A DNA stretch of 64,000 nt from Undaria pinnatifida. Taxonomy: Eukaryota > Sar > Phaeophyceae > Laminariales > Alariaceae. Below the pieces are notes generated by a model, which worked only from the letters and a program-made list of their open reading frames with translations, searched no databases and had not been told where the DNA came from. This document shows positions 38,850-49,760 of the stretch, piece by piece (position 1 is the first letter of the stretch; every line of letters starts with the position of its first letter). The stretch lies in assembly GCA_012845835.1 (NCBI GenBank), contig JABAKD010000023.1:17848751-17912750 (forward strand). Reading direction: 5' to 3'. Made by a program: the position numbers and the translations under genes.

Positions 38850-41370
38850 CCGTGAGAATCGTCTGCAGACGGCGTAGGAGCCCGTGGGCTCTTGACAGAG
38901 GCCATCTGTGCTGCGTTACTGGACAGGCTAGCAACAGAACACGAGCATCTTCTGAAAACGAAATAGGTACCCCCCCGACAGTGTTGTCGACGGTGCCGTA
39001 CCGCCGTGGAGCTGTCGATTGCCGTTACGGAATGTGCCAGGTTGGCGCGCAAATTTATTTTCGCCCGGGGTGTGGGCGGCTCCAAAGCGCATTCGAGAAG
39101 CGGGAGCGGGGGCAGAAGAGGCGGGCGAGCGCAGGATACCATGGTGATCCGACGTGTATGTGGTATCGTTGTAACAGTTTACCTGGCCCTGAGCCTGAAA
39201 GATGGCGACGATTTTTCTTGTGGTTGTTTGGGCGAAAGGATTTGTCGTCTCGGCGGTAGCAGACCATGCGTGTTTGTCAACGTCGGTGTGCGTCATCGTC
39301 GCCAAGTTGGCCTAGTTCAGGGTTCAAGCAGCCACTCGCAGTAACATAAGGATGCCTACAATGCTTGAAGGAATGGTTGTCTTCGTGGCAGTTGAGGCAA
39401 AGCCCCCGGTTTTCTCGGAGGGCATCAGCGCGAGGTGAAAGGAGGCCGCTCCAAAGGGGAGGGTCGTCTGTCTTAAACGAGGCCTTAACGGCGAAACCTT
39501 CTGCATAATGATGCTCTTCTAGTGGCCAGCAGTTCGATGTGTGGTCAAGCCAAGGGTCAGATCAATCATCGATGGGCATGACAGTTGAATGATGGCTCGA
39601 TCCCGTCTGCCACGAAAGCGACTGGGACGGCACTCGGCCCTGGCCGCGCCCATGATCAGCGGGCCGGGGCCCCGATAGGGCGCATGACCGCGCTCCCGTC
39701 GAAGAAACAGGGAGATGAAAAAATGTTTCGCCGTTGACGGCAGGTGTCTTATTAGTCACTAAAAGCCCGCCACATAGCATCCAACGAGATGTACGGCCGC
39801 AGGTTTGTTGCCTTCGAACCAGGGTACAACGCAGGCAGGAGAGCCGGAAATTGCTCATTCGCCGCCACCCGAACCACGTCCAACACCACATCCGTCCCCG
39901 GAGACAAAACACGCTCACCTTCCGTAGCGGTCGGCATGAGTACGCGAAACTCCCGACTGAAATCAGAAAAAGGCATGCCGTTACACATTCCAAAAGTATG
40001 CAACTTAGTGTAGCCCTCCTCCGTGTCAACCCCGTCGAAGTGCGTGATCAGCAGACGCAACAGGAGGGTGAAAGCCTCAGGCCCAGATGCTCCTCCTGCC
40101 ATGGCTTTTGACACTTTTTGCCTGCTACCACGACCACCTCGCTGTGGTCCGTGCTCGAGGACGAAGACGAGCGGGAGGAGGTTGACGAGCTGTCCCACGC
40201 TGAACGTCCTCTCGCGCCGTTCCTCCGCCCGAGCTGCGGCCAACTGCCCCGGTTGTTGGACCAAAGTTGCCCCCTCGGCGGCGCCCTCAGGCACACCAGC
40301 ACCCGATGCGCTGTCACCCCCGCGGCGGTGGTGGTGGTAGCCACCCCCACCATTTTTGCCGCCACCCCCACGGTTGCGGTCCCCGCGGTCGCGACTGTCG
40401 CGACATTTTCCCCGGTTTCGTTCTGCCAACTCTTCCTCCGGGGTCCGGCCAAAAGACAGGGTCGGGGTCCTCGTCGTGGGCTATCAGCAGGGCCTTGACG
40501 AGGGCAAGGGTCGGGGTGGCTCTCGTCTGCCTAGCATAGGGCGTACAATCCACGCGAGCCCAGGCCGCTTCCATTGAGGACGTCCGCTTGCCGCGACGCC
40601 GGCCTCTCTGACGGGAGGAGGGCGCAGGCCGTTTCCACCACCGCGGGTCGCCAACGCTGAGGAGAAGTCTACCCGCGGTGCAGACGCCATGCACGCGACG
40701 ATGCCCTTGAAGAAGGCGTCGTTCCCGGGTCGTTGTCGCTGGGATGCGACACCCTGCGGGCGCGACGAAGGCAAGGGGGCCGCGGTAGCTCCCGCCGCAG
40801 CCGACGCAACTGATTGAGCGAGGGCTTGTTGCGCCCTCTTCGCAACCAGGGACGACTCCCGCGCAGCGATCTTCGCCTGCTCGATATCTTCGTCAAACCG
40901 ACGTCGGCGTGCTATCGTCTGGTTGGCGTCGTCGAGCGCCCGCTGGGCCTGCGCCGCCGCGTATGCCAAGTCCAAGGGGGCGGCATGGGCGCCCCGGTCC
41001 CGGGAGCTCTGGGGGTGGCGCTCTGTCGAGCGCGGAGAGCCCAGGTGGCGGCGGTGGTGCCCTGTCGAGCGCGGGGGGGCAGCTGGTGGCGCTCCCCCGG
41101 GGCTGGCGAGAGCTGGCGTCGAGACGCCCCCGAGTCCGGTGGGGGTTGGTCCGTCTTCTCAGCGCGAACCAGCGAAGCGACCCGCTTGGTTGGTGGGAAC
41201 GGGTGGAGGTATGGTGCTCCGTCTTCTGTCTCGTCACCGGAACCCGCCTCCGGTGGTTCCCCCCGTCTCGAGTCGCGGCATCTCGAGCGAGCTCTCCCTG
41301 TCTCGTGGGCATCCAGGTAGGGGTGCGTGGAAGACCTCAGCCAGCCCCGAGTAGCCCCCATTGTCACTGG
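38850..41370 (-). pseudogene. Gag-like gene, copy 2, broken
   Basis: A homologue of 73-3024 in opposite orientation, split over several frames (40912-41367, 40484-40975, 39752-40429, 39562-40029). It retains YTKLHTFGMCNGMPFSDFSR, EFRVLMPTATEGERVLSPGT, and the zinc knuckle CLNCHEDNHSFKHC (near 39370-39411). About 460 bp present in copy 1 (roughly 1415-1875) are missing at about 40115. Frameshifts and this deletion make it a pseudogene. Confidence 0.8.
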
Positions 41371-41457
41371 TGGACATGGTGCCTAGGTGTAGTAAAGGGG
41401 GGGGGGGGGATAGGAACGACGCGTGAAGAAGCTATGGAGACAGATAAATTGTTGTGG

Positions 41458-41589
41458 TGTTCCTGCTCCAAGTAGCGGTATATCTGTGTTTCAGCAAACA
41501 GCAACAATATGGGCCTTGACTCCGTCCAGCCTCAGTGATGGTAGCAGCCACGTCAACTAGCCGTATAAGAGGAGTACAGCAGTAACAAG
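41458..41589. other. leader or LTR remnant upstream of gag copy 2
   Basis: The last bases that can be compared with copy 1 end at about 41457, because the window starts there. No LTR boundary could be set. Confidence 0.35.
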
Positions 41590-43520
41590 GTACCAATCAT
41601 CATAACCGCAACATAAGAGCAGCGCCCAGTCTGACCGTAGGGTATATGGGTAACGCCCGCACGAACCGGAGTACAAGGAGCCAAAACTGGGCAGCACTGA
41701 CCCTAACCGCAGTGCAGGGGGTGCAACACAGTAAGGGTACGTCTGCAGCCATCGAACTTGAACAGGCATCATTCAACCTAGGCGGGGGGAGGTAGCACAG
41801 GAAAGTGTCGCCCAAAACGCCCACGCTCATCGGACCAAAACAGGCAGCATTTACCCTAGGTGTAGTGTAGGGGTTATCACAATAAAGGTTCGCCTAACAC
41901 GCCGACGCTCATCGCACCAAAACAGGCAGCATTTACCCTAGGTGTATTGTAGGGGGGGAGCACAGTGAAGGGTCGCCCAACACGCTGACACTCATTGCAC
42001 CAAAACGGGCAGCATTTAACCTAGGTGTAGTGTGAGGGTGGAAGCACAGTGTAAGATCGCCCAACACGCTGACACTCATCGCACCAAAACGGGCAGCATT
42101 TGCCCTAGGTGTAGTGTAGGGGGGGAGCACAGTGAAAGGTCACCCAACACGCTGACACTCGTCGCACCAAAACAGGCAGCATTTACCCTAGGTGTAGTGT
42201 GAGGGTGGAAGCACAGTGTAAGATCGCCCAACACGCTGACACTCATCGCACCAAAACGGGCAGCATTTGCCCTAGGTGTAGTGTAGGGGGGGAGCACAGT
42301 GAAGGGTCACCCACACGCTGACACTCATTGCACCAAAACAGGCACCATTTACCCTAGGTATAGTGTAGGGGGGGAGCACAGTGAAAGGTCACCCAACACA
42401 CTGACACTCGTCGCACCAAAACAGGCAGCATTTAACCTAGGTGTAATCTAGGGGTGGAAGCACAGTGTAAGATCGCCCAACACGCTGACACTCATCGCAC
42501 AAAAACGGGCAGCATTTGCCCTAGGTGTAGTGTAGGGGGAGAGCACAGTGAAAGGTCACCCACACGCTGACACTCGTCGCACCAAAACAGGAAGCATTTA
42601 CCCTAGGTGTAGTGTGAGGGTGGAAGCACAGTGTAAGATCGCCCAACACGCTGACACTCATCGCACCCAAACGGGCAGCATTTACCCTGGGTGTAGTGTA
42701 GGGGGGGAGCACAGTGAAAGGTCACCCAACACGCTGACACTCGTCGCACCAAAATAGGCAGCATTTACCCTAGGTGTAGTGTAGGGGTGGAAGCACAGTG
42801 TAAGATCGCCCAACACGTTGACACTCATCGCAACAAAACGGGCAGCTTTTGCCTTAGGTGTAGTGTAGGGGGGGAGCACAGTGAAAGGTCACGCACACGC
42901 TGACACTCATTGCACCAAAACAGGCAGCATTTACCCTAGGTGTAGTGTGAGGGTGGAAGCACAGTGTAAGATCGCCCAACACGCTGACACTCATCGCACC
43001 AAAACGGGCAGCATTTACCCTAGCTGTATTGTAGGGGGGAGCACAGTGAAAGGTCACCCAACACGCTGACACTCGTCGCGCCAAAACGGGCAGCATTTAC
43101 CCTAGGTGTAGTGTAGGGGTGGAAGCACAGTGCAAGATCGCCCAACACGCTGACACTCATCGCACCAAAACGGGCAGCATTTACCCTAGGTGTATTGTAG
43201 GGGGGGAGCTCAGTGAAAGGTCACCCAACACGCTGACACTCGTCGCACCAAAACAGGCAGCATTTACCCTAGGTGTAGTGTAGGGGGGGAGCACAGTGTA
43301 AGATCGCACAACACGCTGACATTCATCGCACCAAAACGGGCAGCATTTACCCTAGGTGTAGTGTAGGGGGGGGGCACAGTGAAAGGTCACCCAACACGCT
43401 GACACTCGTCGCACCAAAACAGGCAGCATTTACCCTAGGTGCAGTGTAGGGGGGGAGCACAGTGAAGGATCGCGCAGCCAACCGTATAAAAATGGGCAGC
43501 ATCTGCCCCCACAGCAGTAG
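41590..43520. repeat. 82-bp satellite array, about 20 units
   Basis: The unit runs from 'accaaaacgggcagcattta' through 'ccctaggtgtagtgtagggg' to 'ccaacacgctgacactc'. Two variants alternate: one with 'ggggagcacagtgaaaggtc' and one with 'gtggaagcacagtgtaagat', giving a ~165-bp higher-order repeat. Units at the left edge (41590-41800) and right edge (43480 on) are diverged. Open frames in it are repeat artefacts. Confidence 0.9.
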
Positions 43521-44775
43521 TGTGGTGGGGGGTAGGACAGTATACGTTCGCGTACCAACCGTATATTAAAAAAAAACGGGCAGTATAACCCCCCCAAACA
43601 AAGTAGTTTCCCCCGACCGCACTGAAGGGGGACGGTCGCGCCTGCAGTAGTGCTGATTGCTGCAGTATCACTGCTGTGTTCACAGGTAACGGTAATTTCA
43701 ACCGCACCAAGATGGGTAGTGTAGTACCAACACCAGCTGTAGAAAAATGTGCACGCCCACAGTCGAATAGAAAGGCTGTTTGCCCCCAAAGGTACCGCAT
43801 TAAACGGGCTGTTCTCCACTGCACTAGTAAAAACTGTGAAGCGCAGTATCTCCGCGAACTGTGTAGTAAGCGCTCTGTAACGGGCAGTAGCTGTCCGAAC
43901 ATGTGCAGAGAAAAAGAAAAAAAAAAAATTACAGCGTAGGCCCTAGCAATATCGTGAAGGGCAGCACATGTACCGGCAGGAAGACGGCGTAACGCCCGGA
44001 CAGCTGAAAAAAAAAATCCGTACCCACTCCCACCGATAAAGGGACAGTTACGTTGACAGCAGTGCGGAGTGCCGCACGGTCACAGCTGTGCATACACAGA
44101 AAGTGGTATTATAGTCCCCGCGTACCCATGAATGGGAGAATATAGGGCATCGCACACACCAACAGCCTTGCCCATAAAAGCCAGCACAGAGTTTCAGCGT
44201 TCACTAGGTTCAAGTTCTAGTCACGGAGGGGCCAGGACGAAAAAAAAACCTCTCGAATCGAACTTGCAAGGAGCACTCGCATAGCAGTGGGGGGTGTCAG
44301 AGCTGCGGTGCTGTAACTGTGGACGCTGGGGCAGTGAAGGGTCGAGCTATGTGGTGTATGAGCAGGAGCAAAGTAGGCGGCTTGGCTGCTGTACCATGAC
44401 TTCTACAGCAGAGAATCCGGCGGTATATGGCAGGCATTGACAGCGAGCCCATTGTGCTGCACTGTAGTTGGCACCTCTGCAAAAATGATGGTGGTTGAAG
44501 CTACGCGACGGACAGCAGTAGCGGAACGCTGTTGATCGAGAAAGATCGGAGAGGGGTCCGAGGTGCCAAATTCGTAGCTTGTACTAATTTCGGCAGAAAG
44601 GGGGCACAAGGGCAGCTGCTTGTTCGACGCACAAGAATGATCGACGTACGTACTGAAACCCATACGATAACGCGTGTACTGGAAAATTTGCTAAACGAAA
44701 AAGCCCAAACATTCCACGAGCACCGCCTGTTTCTTCCCAGGTAGATCACAAAGGAAGGAGCCCCGACATGAGCTC
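43521..44775. other. no gene; degraded satellite edge then unique sequence
   Basis: Traces of the satellite ('aacgggcagtata', 'aaacgggctgttc') persist to about 43900. Beyond that I see no repeat, RNA gene or convincing coding frame. Confidence 0.45.
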
Positions 44776-45549
44776 CTAGAGCACGGTGCCCGTAGTCCAA
44801 GGGGGTCCCGCGAAGGACGGTCTGGCACCGACAGCAAGGATGTGCTGGGCGATGGGATCTCTCAGCGAGCGAAGTCCCCTTCGAATGTCATTCGAAGGGT
44901 TGATTCCAGTATGCTTGTCCGTGGCATGCGTGCATATGCCTCCGAGCCCCAAAGCGCGAAAAAAAAGTACGAGTTGATGGCCGATCTTGGGGCTTGTGCT
45001 GGCAACTCGCGGATATGTGCTGTGCAACATGCTGGCAGAGCGCGGAGCAAACAAGTCTGATGGGTGGGGCTCGGGCAGTTCCACTGCGGAGTGGTCTATG
45101 ACCAGCTGGCGGTGAACTGATGCGGCCAAAGGCCGGGACGAGGGGTGTGCTCCGAAGAGCAGTGTCGTCCGCCCGTACTCGGAAAGTGTCCTCTGTGTGG
45201 TGCGTGCCCAGCAACCAACAGGAGGGACCAAAATTCGAGACGAGGAGTGTGCTCCGCAGAGCAGAGTCGTCCGCACGTACTTGGAAGGTGTCGTCCGTGT
45301 GGTACGTGCGCGGCGACCAACAGGAGGGGCCCCTGCCATCTCACTGCTGTTGTGGTCGCCGTTGTAGGAGGAAGGGCGCTCCCTCCATTGAGAAGCCACC
45401 CGAGAAGGAACAGGGGTTGTGGGCTCGATGGAAAGCAAAAGCAAAATCGCTACGAGAAAAAAATCGGAGAAACCGGAAGAACGCTGCCACAATAGCACAT
45501 CAAGCTCGACGACGCCACTTGTTAAATTAATCCTGCCGACGACGCCACT
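44776..45549 (-). CDS. uncertain frame downstream of an LTR, with internal duplication
   Basis: A minus-strand frame begins inside the LTR/PBS region (45573) and runs 265 residues, so its start is doubtful. It contains a ~93-bp direct duplication (45145-45237 and 45238-45330): PPVGRRARTTRTTPSKYVRT then PPVGCWARTTQRTLSEYGRT. On the plus strand the same repeats read as Cys-rich (CPLCGAC, CRPCGTC). A perfect-looking palindrome (CCCTTCGAATG/CATTCGAAGGG) lies at 44877-44899. It could be internal sequence of the LTR element whose 5' LTR is at 45550. No function recognised. Confidence 0.25.
   Translation of the reverse strand, partial: SGVVGRINLTSGVVELDVLLWQRSSGFSDFFLVAILLLLSIEPTTPVPSRVASQWRERPSSYNGDHNSSEMAGAPPVGRRARTTRTTPSKYVRTTLLCGAHSSSRILVPPVGCWARTTQRTLSEYGRTTLLFGAHPSSRPLAASVHRQLVIDHSAVELPEPHPSDLFAPRSASMLHSTYPRVASTSPKIGHQLVLFFRALGLGGICTHATDKHTGINPSNDIRRGLRSLRDPIAQHILAVGARPSFAGPPWTTGTVL
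45508..45549 (-). other. duplicated primer-binding site
   Basis: Directly after the LTR on the minus strand, AG then TGGCGTCGTCGGCAGG. The LTR end plus this motif (reverse complement of 'gacgacgccacttgttaaat') appears twice, at 45508-45530 and 45538-45560, 30 bp apart. The motif TGGCGTCGTCG is shared with the TRIM elements. Confidence 0.65.
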
Positions 45550-45818
45550 TGTTAAATTAAAGGTGGGGGACACAGAGTGCCCCCTGCAGGTCTGCCAATT
45601 GAGCAGGTCATCGGAGAGTACTCACTTTCGTTCCTTCGTAGAGATGTAGCTTTATTCGTTTCCACCAGAGCCCGAGATAGCTTCTGAGATCGGAGGCGCG
45701 TGCCTCCGATCTAATTCCTAACTTCCCCGAATATAAACCGCCAACCTTATCATACGAAACCCATTCAAATAATCTCAAATTCGGATACCTACAGGCCTTT
45801 CGAGGCCGTATCTTAACA
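45550..45818 (-). repeat. LTR, 269 bp (copy A/B type, 5' LTR orientation)
   Basis: Minus strand TGTTAAGATACGG...TTTAACA, homologous throughout to the LTR at 59155-59424 with scattered differences. It ends in palindromic TGTTAA/TTAACA and is followed by a primer-binding site, so it is a 5' LTR. Its partner 3' LTR was not found nearby. It may be the 5' LTR of copy A, with the satellite in the leader, or a separate truncated element. Confidence 0.75.
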
Positions 45819-45850
45819 ACAAACCCCAGATTTCCTTCGTTCAATCTTCC

Positions 45851-47448
45851 ACTTTGGTTCTTATATCAAGGAACGGCACAGTGCGTTCTAGGAAATGAAA
45901 AAATTCAAAAAACGCAAAAGGGTCAACGAACACCCGTGCGTGGGCAACGACCGAGGCGAGCGATGGCTCGCGTCCTCCCCGGAGCGCCGCGGCTAGCCGC
46001 AGAATCTTTTGGCCGGCAGCGGCTTGGAGGCTATGGCTCTAGGTGTCTCTTGGATGGGCTGGCGCCACCCCGCCGCCCGACACGGGCAGCAGCGACGGGG
46101 ATATAGCGGTCGAAGTTCTGAGCGAAGTCATCATGTGGTAGTTGGTCGTGTAACGTTTGAGGTGCAGGGCGACGAAAAACTGGGTTTGCGGCGGTCTCGG
46201 TTGTTTTCGAAGCGTCGCAGGCGGTCTACGCTGTGCTAAGGACCTTCGGAGGCCGCGCTGCGGCTGCTCCGGTGGTCCTACCTCTCGCAATGGTGGCTTC
46301 TCGCCTCTCAATCAGCCGACGACATGGCACCAACTCGCGTGTCCGGCTTCGGTTACACAGAACAAGCCATGTCTAGGTGGACAAACTCCCTAAATTCAAT
46401 TTCGATTTTCGACTAAATTCGACCGAGAGGGTCTTTTTTTACTTCTTTGTTGAATTTGATTTTTCGTCATAATTCTGAGAATGCTTTAAAATAAATTCAA
46501 TTTCGATTTTCGACTTAAATTCGACCGAGAAAGTCTTTTTTTACTTCTTTGTTGAATTTGATTTTTCGTAATAATTCTGAGAATGAAAGCGAGAAAGTCT
46601 TTTTTTACTTCTTCTCGGAATTATTACGAAAAATCAAATTCAACAAAGAAGTAATGCATTCTCAGAATTATTACGAAAAATCAAATTCTTCAACAAAGAA
46701 GTACAAAAAGTGCATTCTCAGAATTATTACGAAAAATCAAATGCTTCAACAAAGAAGTAATGCATTCTCAGAAATATTACGAAAAATCAAATGCTTCAAC
46801 AAAGAAGTAAAAAAAGTCCATTCTCAGAATTGTGACAAAAAAACAAATTCAACAAAGAAGTAAAAAAAGACCCTCTCGGTCGAATTTAGTCGAAAATCGA
46901 AATTGAATGTAGGGAGTTTGTCCACCTAGACATGGCTTGTTCTGTGTAACCGAAGCCGGACACGCGAGTTGGTGCCATGTCGTCGGCTGATTGAGAGGCG
47001 AGAAGCCACCATTGCGAGAGGTAGGACCACCGGAGCAGCCGCAGCGCGGCCTCCGAAGGTCCTTAGCACAGCGTAGACCGCCTGCGACGCTTCGAAAACA
47101 ACCGAGACCGCCGCAAACCCAGTTTTTCGTCGCCCTGCACCTCAAAAGTTACACGACCAACTACCACATGATGACTTCGCTCAGACTTCGGCCGCTATAT
47201 CCCCGTCGCTGCTGCCCGTGTCGGGCGGCGGGGTGGCGCCAGCCCATCCAAGAGACACCTAGAGCCATAGCCTCCAAGCCGCTGCCGGCCAAAAGATTCT
47301 GCGGCTAGCCGCGGCGCTCCGGGGAGGACGCGAGCCATCGCTCGCCTCGGTCGTTGCCCACGCACGGGTGTTCGTTGACCCTTTTGCGTTTTTTGAATTT
47401 TTTCATTTCCTAGAACGCACTGTGCCGTTCCTTGATAAGAACCAAAGT
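45851..47448. mobile_element. foldback-like element with ~630-bp inverted arms
   Basis: The left arm (45851-46482) and right arm (46819-47448) are reverse complements with only a handful of mismatches and single-base indels that I could see; 237 bp (46157-46393 versus 46913-47149) encode the same 78 residues. Arm ends read ACTTTGGTTCTTAT. The outer arm is GC-rich, the inner arm AT-rich with tandem words. No transposase and no obvious target duplication. It resembles Foldback-type or large-TIR MITE elements. Its transcript would form a very long hairpin. Confidence 0.85.
46420..46865. repeat. tandem words in the foldback centre
   Basis: The word 'ttctcagaattattacgaaa' plus 'aatcaaat..tcaacaaagaagtaa' (about 60-70 bp) recurs four to five times on the right side, and its complement about twice on the left. 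Foldback elements classically have arms built of such tandem units. Confidence 0.75.
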
Positions 47449-48270
47449 TGAATTTTTCGTGTATTTTTCATGAAATTGAAAAAAAAAAATCGAAATTCGA
47501 TTTGGCATGTTCCTCGTTAATTCGGGCCCTAATAATGACGATCTGCGAAAAAAAAAAAAAAAACGTCCGTGGTGCCCGGGTTTTGACGAGATTTATCGAT
47601 TTCCCAAGGCGATTACGCAAAAACGCAAAAATCGGGGATGGCCGCTAAATGTCCCCGGGATTAAAAAGTGCTTTGATCGACCTGAAAAATTTAGTCAAGT
47701 AAGGGTGATTTTGGGGTGTAGATCACGAATCCGTCGTTATATTTTTGATCGGGATTGATTTGACCTTGATACAGCTGCGCAAAGATACGTGCAAAATAGT
47801 GGGCATAATAACCTACCTGGGATTTACTAGGGATTAGACTGAAAAACTCCCACCCGTGGTAAACGATCCACACGTTGATTAGAGCTCTGCAAAACTTCGA
47901 TTTGAGGTTATTTTAGGGTGGGGAACACGAAGGTATCAGAATGAATTGTTTTAGTTCTGATTTTGCAATCGACTTACGGCTGCCCAAAAGCTGACCTTAG
48001 CTGAGCAATTTCAAATTTCCTGGAATTTTTATTGTCGGTTCCGGGCTCGAGGTTTTGTCTAAACAATTTTCTGAGTGGTTCAACCCCCTCTAAATCGACC
48101 AAGCGGAAGCGATTGCCGAGGTCGGCAAGAAAAAGAAAGTTCGGGAATGCCTCGAAAAAAAATCGGGTCGAAGGAGACCAAGTATTTTTTTGCCGTTTTT
48201 TTTAGACGTAGTTTTGGAGCGTTTTGAAACGATCTGCGAAGTCGATTTTTATATATTATATTATATACAA
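47449..48270. other. AT-rich spacer, no gene
   Basis: Short frames only, with A and T runs. No repeat family recognised. Confidence 0.5.
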
Positions 48271-48277
48271 GGGCGCC

Positions 48278-48309
48278 GCATGGGCGCCGGCATCCGACGG
48301 CGCCCATGC
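48278..48309. other. perfect 12-bp stem hairpin
   Basis: GCATGGGCGCCG pairs with CGGCGCCCATGC around an 8-nt loop, just after an AT-rich 'tatattatattatata' word. It could be a structured RNA end or a protein site; role unknown. Confidence 0.6.
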
Positions 48310-48340
48310 TTCGGGTAGGGCAGGGCAGCACTTCGACAAC

Positions 48341-48976
48341 TTAAGGTGTAGCTGTCCGATTTGGCATGCATTGAACTTTAAAGTAATGCCAAGAGTTTAA
48401 TACGAACATGGGATTACGAAAGTCATGATTTGACAGAAAAAAACGTAATATTATACAACAAAGAAGGCAAGGATAGGCGAAACACACTATGTTAAATGCG
48501 CCGTCAAGTAAAAGTTGGCGTCTATCAAACAATAATACCGAAAGAGTATTATTGAGAACCTGCGTCGCGTCTAGGCGAAACGAAAGAGGCCTTGGCATTA
48601 ATGAAGAGACTGCACTGCTGTCCCCGTGGCAATGGAGGTTCGAAGTCGACAGGATGCAAAGTCGGTTTGCATCAAACGTCGGCATGGGGCCATGCCAGCC
48701 GGCGAGGTTTTGGAAGAATATTGCTTTGTTTGTTACGTGAAGGCTGTCGCATTGATTGGTCTGCGTGGTTGCGGGCGAGGAGAAAAACGATGAAGAGGAG
48801 GGCGATCTCTCGTTGCGTCGGCGTTGTCTAAGATAGGTGCGGGGGTGGCTTTGCTTGTACGGGATGTTGGCGTAGCGCTTCTTCTCTGTTTTTTCTCGAG
48901 AAGGCGGGATATGTGTGTCTGCTATCTTTGCTTCGTGGGTGCTTTCACGTTGTCGAAATCGGCCGCGTCCCCTCAA
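48341..48976 (-). CDS. hypothetical 211-residue frame
   Basis: Basic N-terminus (Arg/Lys-rich), then a mixed region and a hydrophobic segment near the C-terminus (GAFNIVCFAYPCLLCCIIL) that could be a membrane helix. No known family and no homologue in the window. It could be chance; the AT/GC balance does not distinguish it from its surroundings. Confidence 0.2.
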   Translation of the reverse strand: MRGRGRFRQRESTHEAKIADTHIPPSREKTEKKRYANIPYKQSHPRTYLRQRRRNERSPSSSSFFSSPATTQTNQCDSLHVTNKAIFFQNLAGWHGPMPTFDANRLCILSTSNLHCHGDSSAVSSLMPRPLSFRLDATQVLNNTLSVLLFDRRQLLLDGAFNIVCFAYPCLLCCIILRFFLSNHDFRNPMFVLNSWHYFKVQCMPNRTATP

Positions 48977-49329
48977 TACATAATATCCGGAGTGTCTCTA
49001 CCATGACGACTGCTGATGGCGCCGTGCGTATTTCCTAGAGAGTGACATATTATTTACTGGTAGAAATAACCATATATATACCTTTCTTTGTAACATTTTT
49101 TTTTCTTGATCCCATTTATTATCCCCGTACCATTCTCGCGCTCCCTCCCAGTAGTAACTCAGATCCGGGGTCACATAGCGGGCCCTCCTCCTCCCTCCCC
49201 ACTTCGGCACGTGCCTTCATTTTTACCGCGAGGAGAATCGAGCATTTTCTTCCCTCGTCGACTCGCGTCGAATTGCACCTAGCAGGCGCTCTCAGCAGTT
49301 GATCTCTTTTTTTGATTGCATTTTTGCAA

Positions 49330-49425
49330 ATAAAGTCAAATTTCGTCGTGGTGGGTGTCGAACTCAAGGACAACCAAACGTTGGTAGTATTCGAGGGTAA
49401 AACCACTAGACCACCGGGGCGGCCG
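49330..49425 (-). ncRNA. tRNA-like sequence (SINE head or tRNA pseudogene)
   Basis: On the minus strand GGTGGTCTAGTGGTT (A-box-like) is followed about 40 bp later by GAGTTCGACACC (B-box-like). The arms do not pair well enough for a tRNA. The downstream 'gactttatttgcaaaaatgc' and T/A runs would fit a SINE tail. Confidence 0.4.
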
Positions 49426-49589
49426 GCTGACAATTGATTAAAACAAAACAGGATCTTTGCATAGAGATTACATTCCCTCCCCCATATTGTATGATATTAC
49501 GATGGTTGACGCGATATAGAACAAAGCGCCAAATACCTAAATATCAGCCTACGCGGAGTTTTAGATATCATGAACAACGAACGATCGCG

Positions 49590-49760
49590 ACGGCAGAGCA
49601 CGGCAAAGCATAGCGCTTCGCTCTGCTGAGCTAGCGCTGCGCTGCGGTGCGCTGCTGAGCTGAGCCGCAGGGCACTGCACGGCGCTTCGTTGCTGTGAGC
49701 TATAGCGCTGCGATGGGGTGCTGGGCGGTGTGGAGCTGATGAGCCAAGCCCAGATCTCAG
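49590..49760. repeat. GC-rich short-word repeat
   Basis: Iterated 'gcgctgc', 'gctgagct' and 'gcgcttcg' words, resembling 13500-13640. Frames across it are artefacts. Confidence 0.5.

Larger units (their letters stand above)
34768..41457 (-). mobile_element. NADAR-bearing LTR-type retroelement, copy A (deleted, ends missing)
   Basis: Order on the minus strand: leader, gag (41370-39000), Ser/Thr-rich part, 231-bp tandem-repeat region, NADAR-like domain, possible protease, Ala/Thr/Pro-rich region with 36-bp repeats, and the end of an integrase tail. The segment 34768-36632 matches copy B (60271-64000) apart from a deletion. No RT or RNase H was found. No 3' LTR: homology with B stops at 34768, where the other element's RT begins. 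That gag and the NADAR part belong to one element is inferred from order and strand. Confidence 0.55.

Noticed and set aside
41933-43096. Several 60-80 residue frames in the satellite
   Set aside because: They are the same satellite unit read repeatedly; no selection signature or start context.
41850-43480. Telomere-related repeat (TTTACCCTAGG)
   Set aside because: The CCCTA-like word is part of an 82-bp unit and is not iterated as a short telomeric repeat.
45119-45530. Plus-strand Cys-rich repeats (CPLCGAC, CRPCGTC) as a zinc-finger gene
   Set aside because: Only two imperfect units, in several open registers, next to an LTR of opposite orientation; no recognised finger spacing.
46039-47308. 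Arg/Pro-rich frames in the foldback arms as genes
   Set aside because: Identical in both arms only because the arms are inverted copies; overlapping frames on both strands are equally open.
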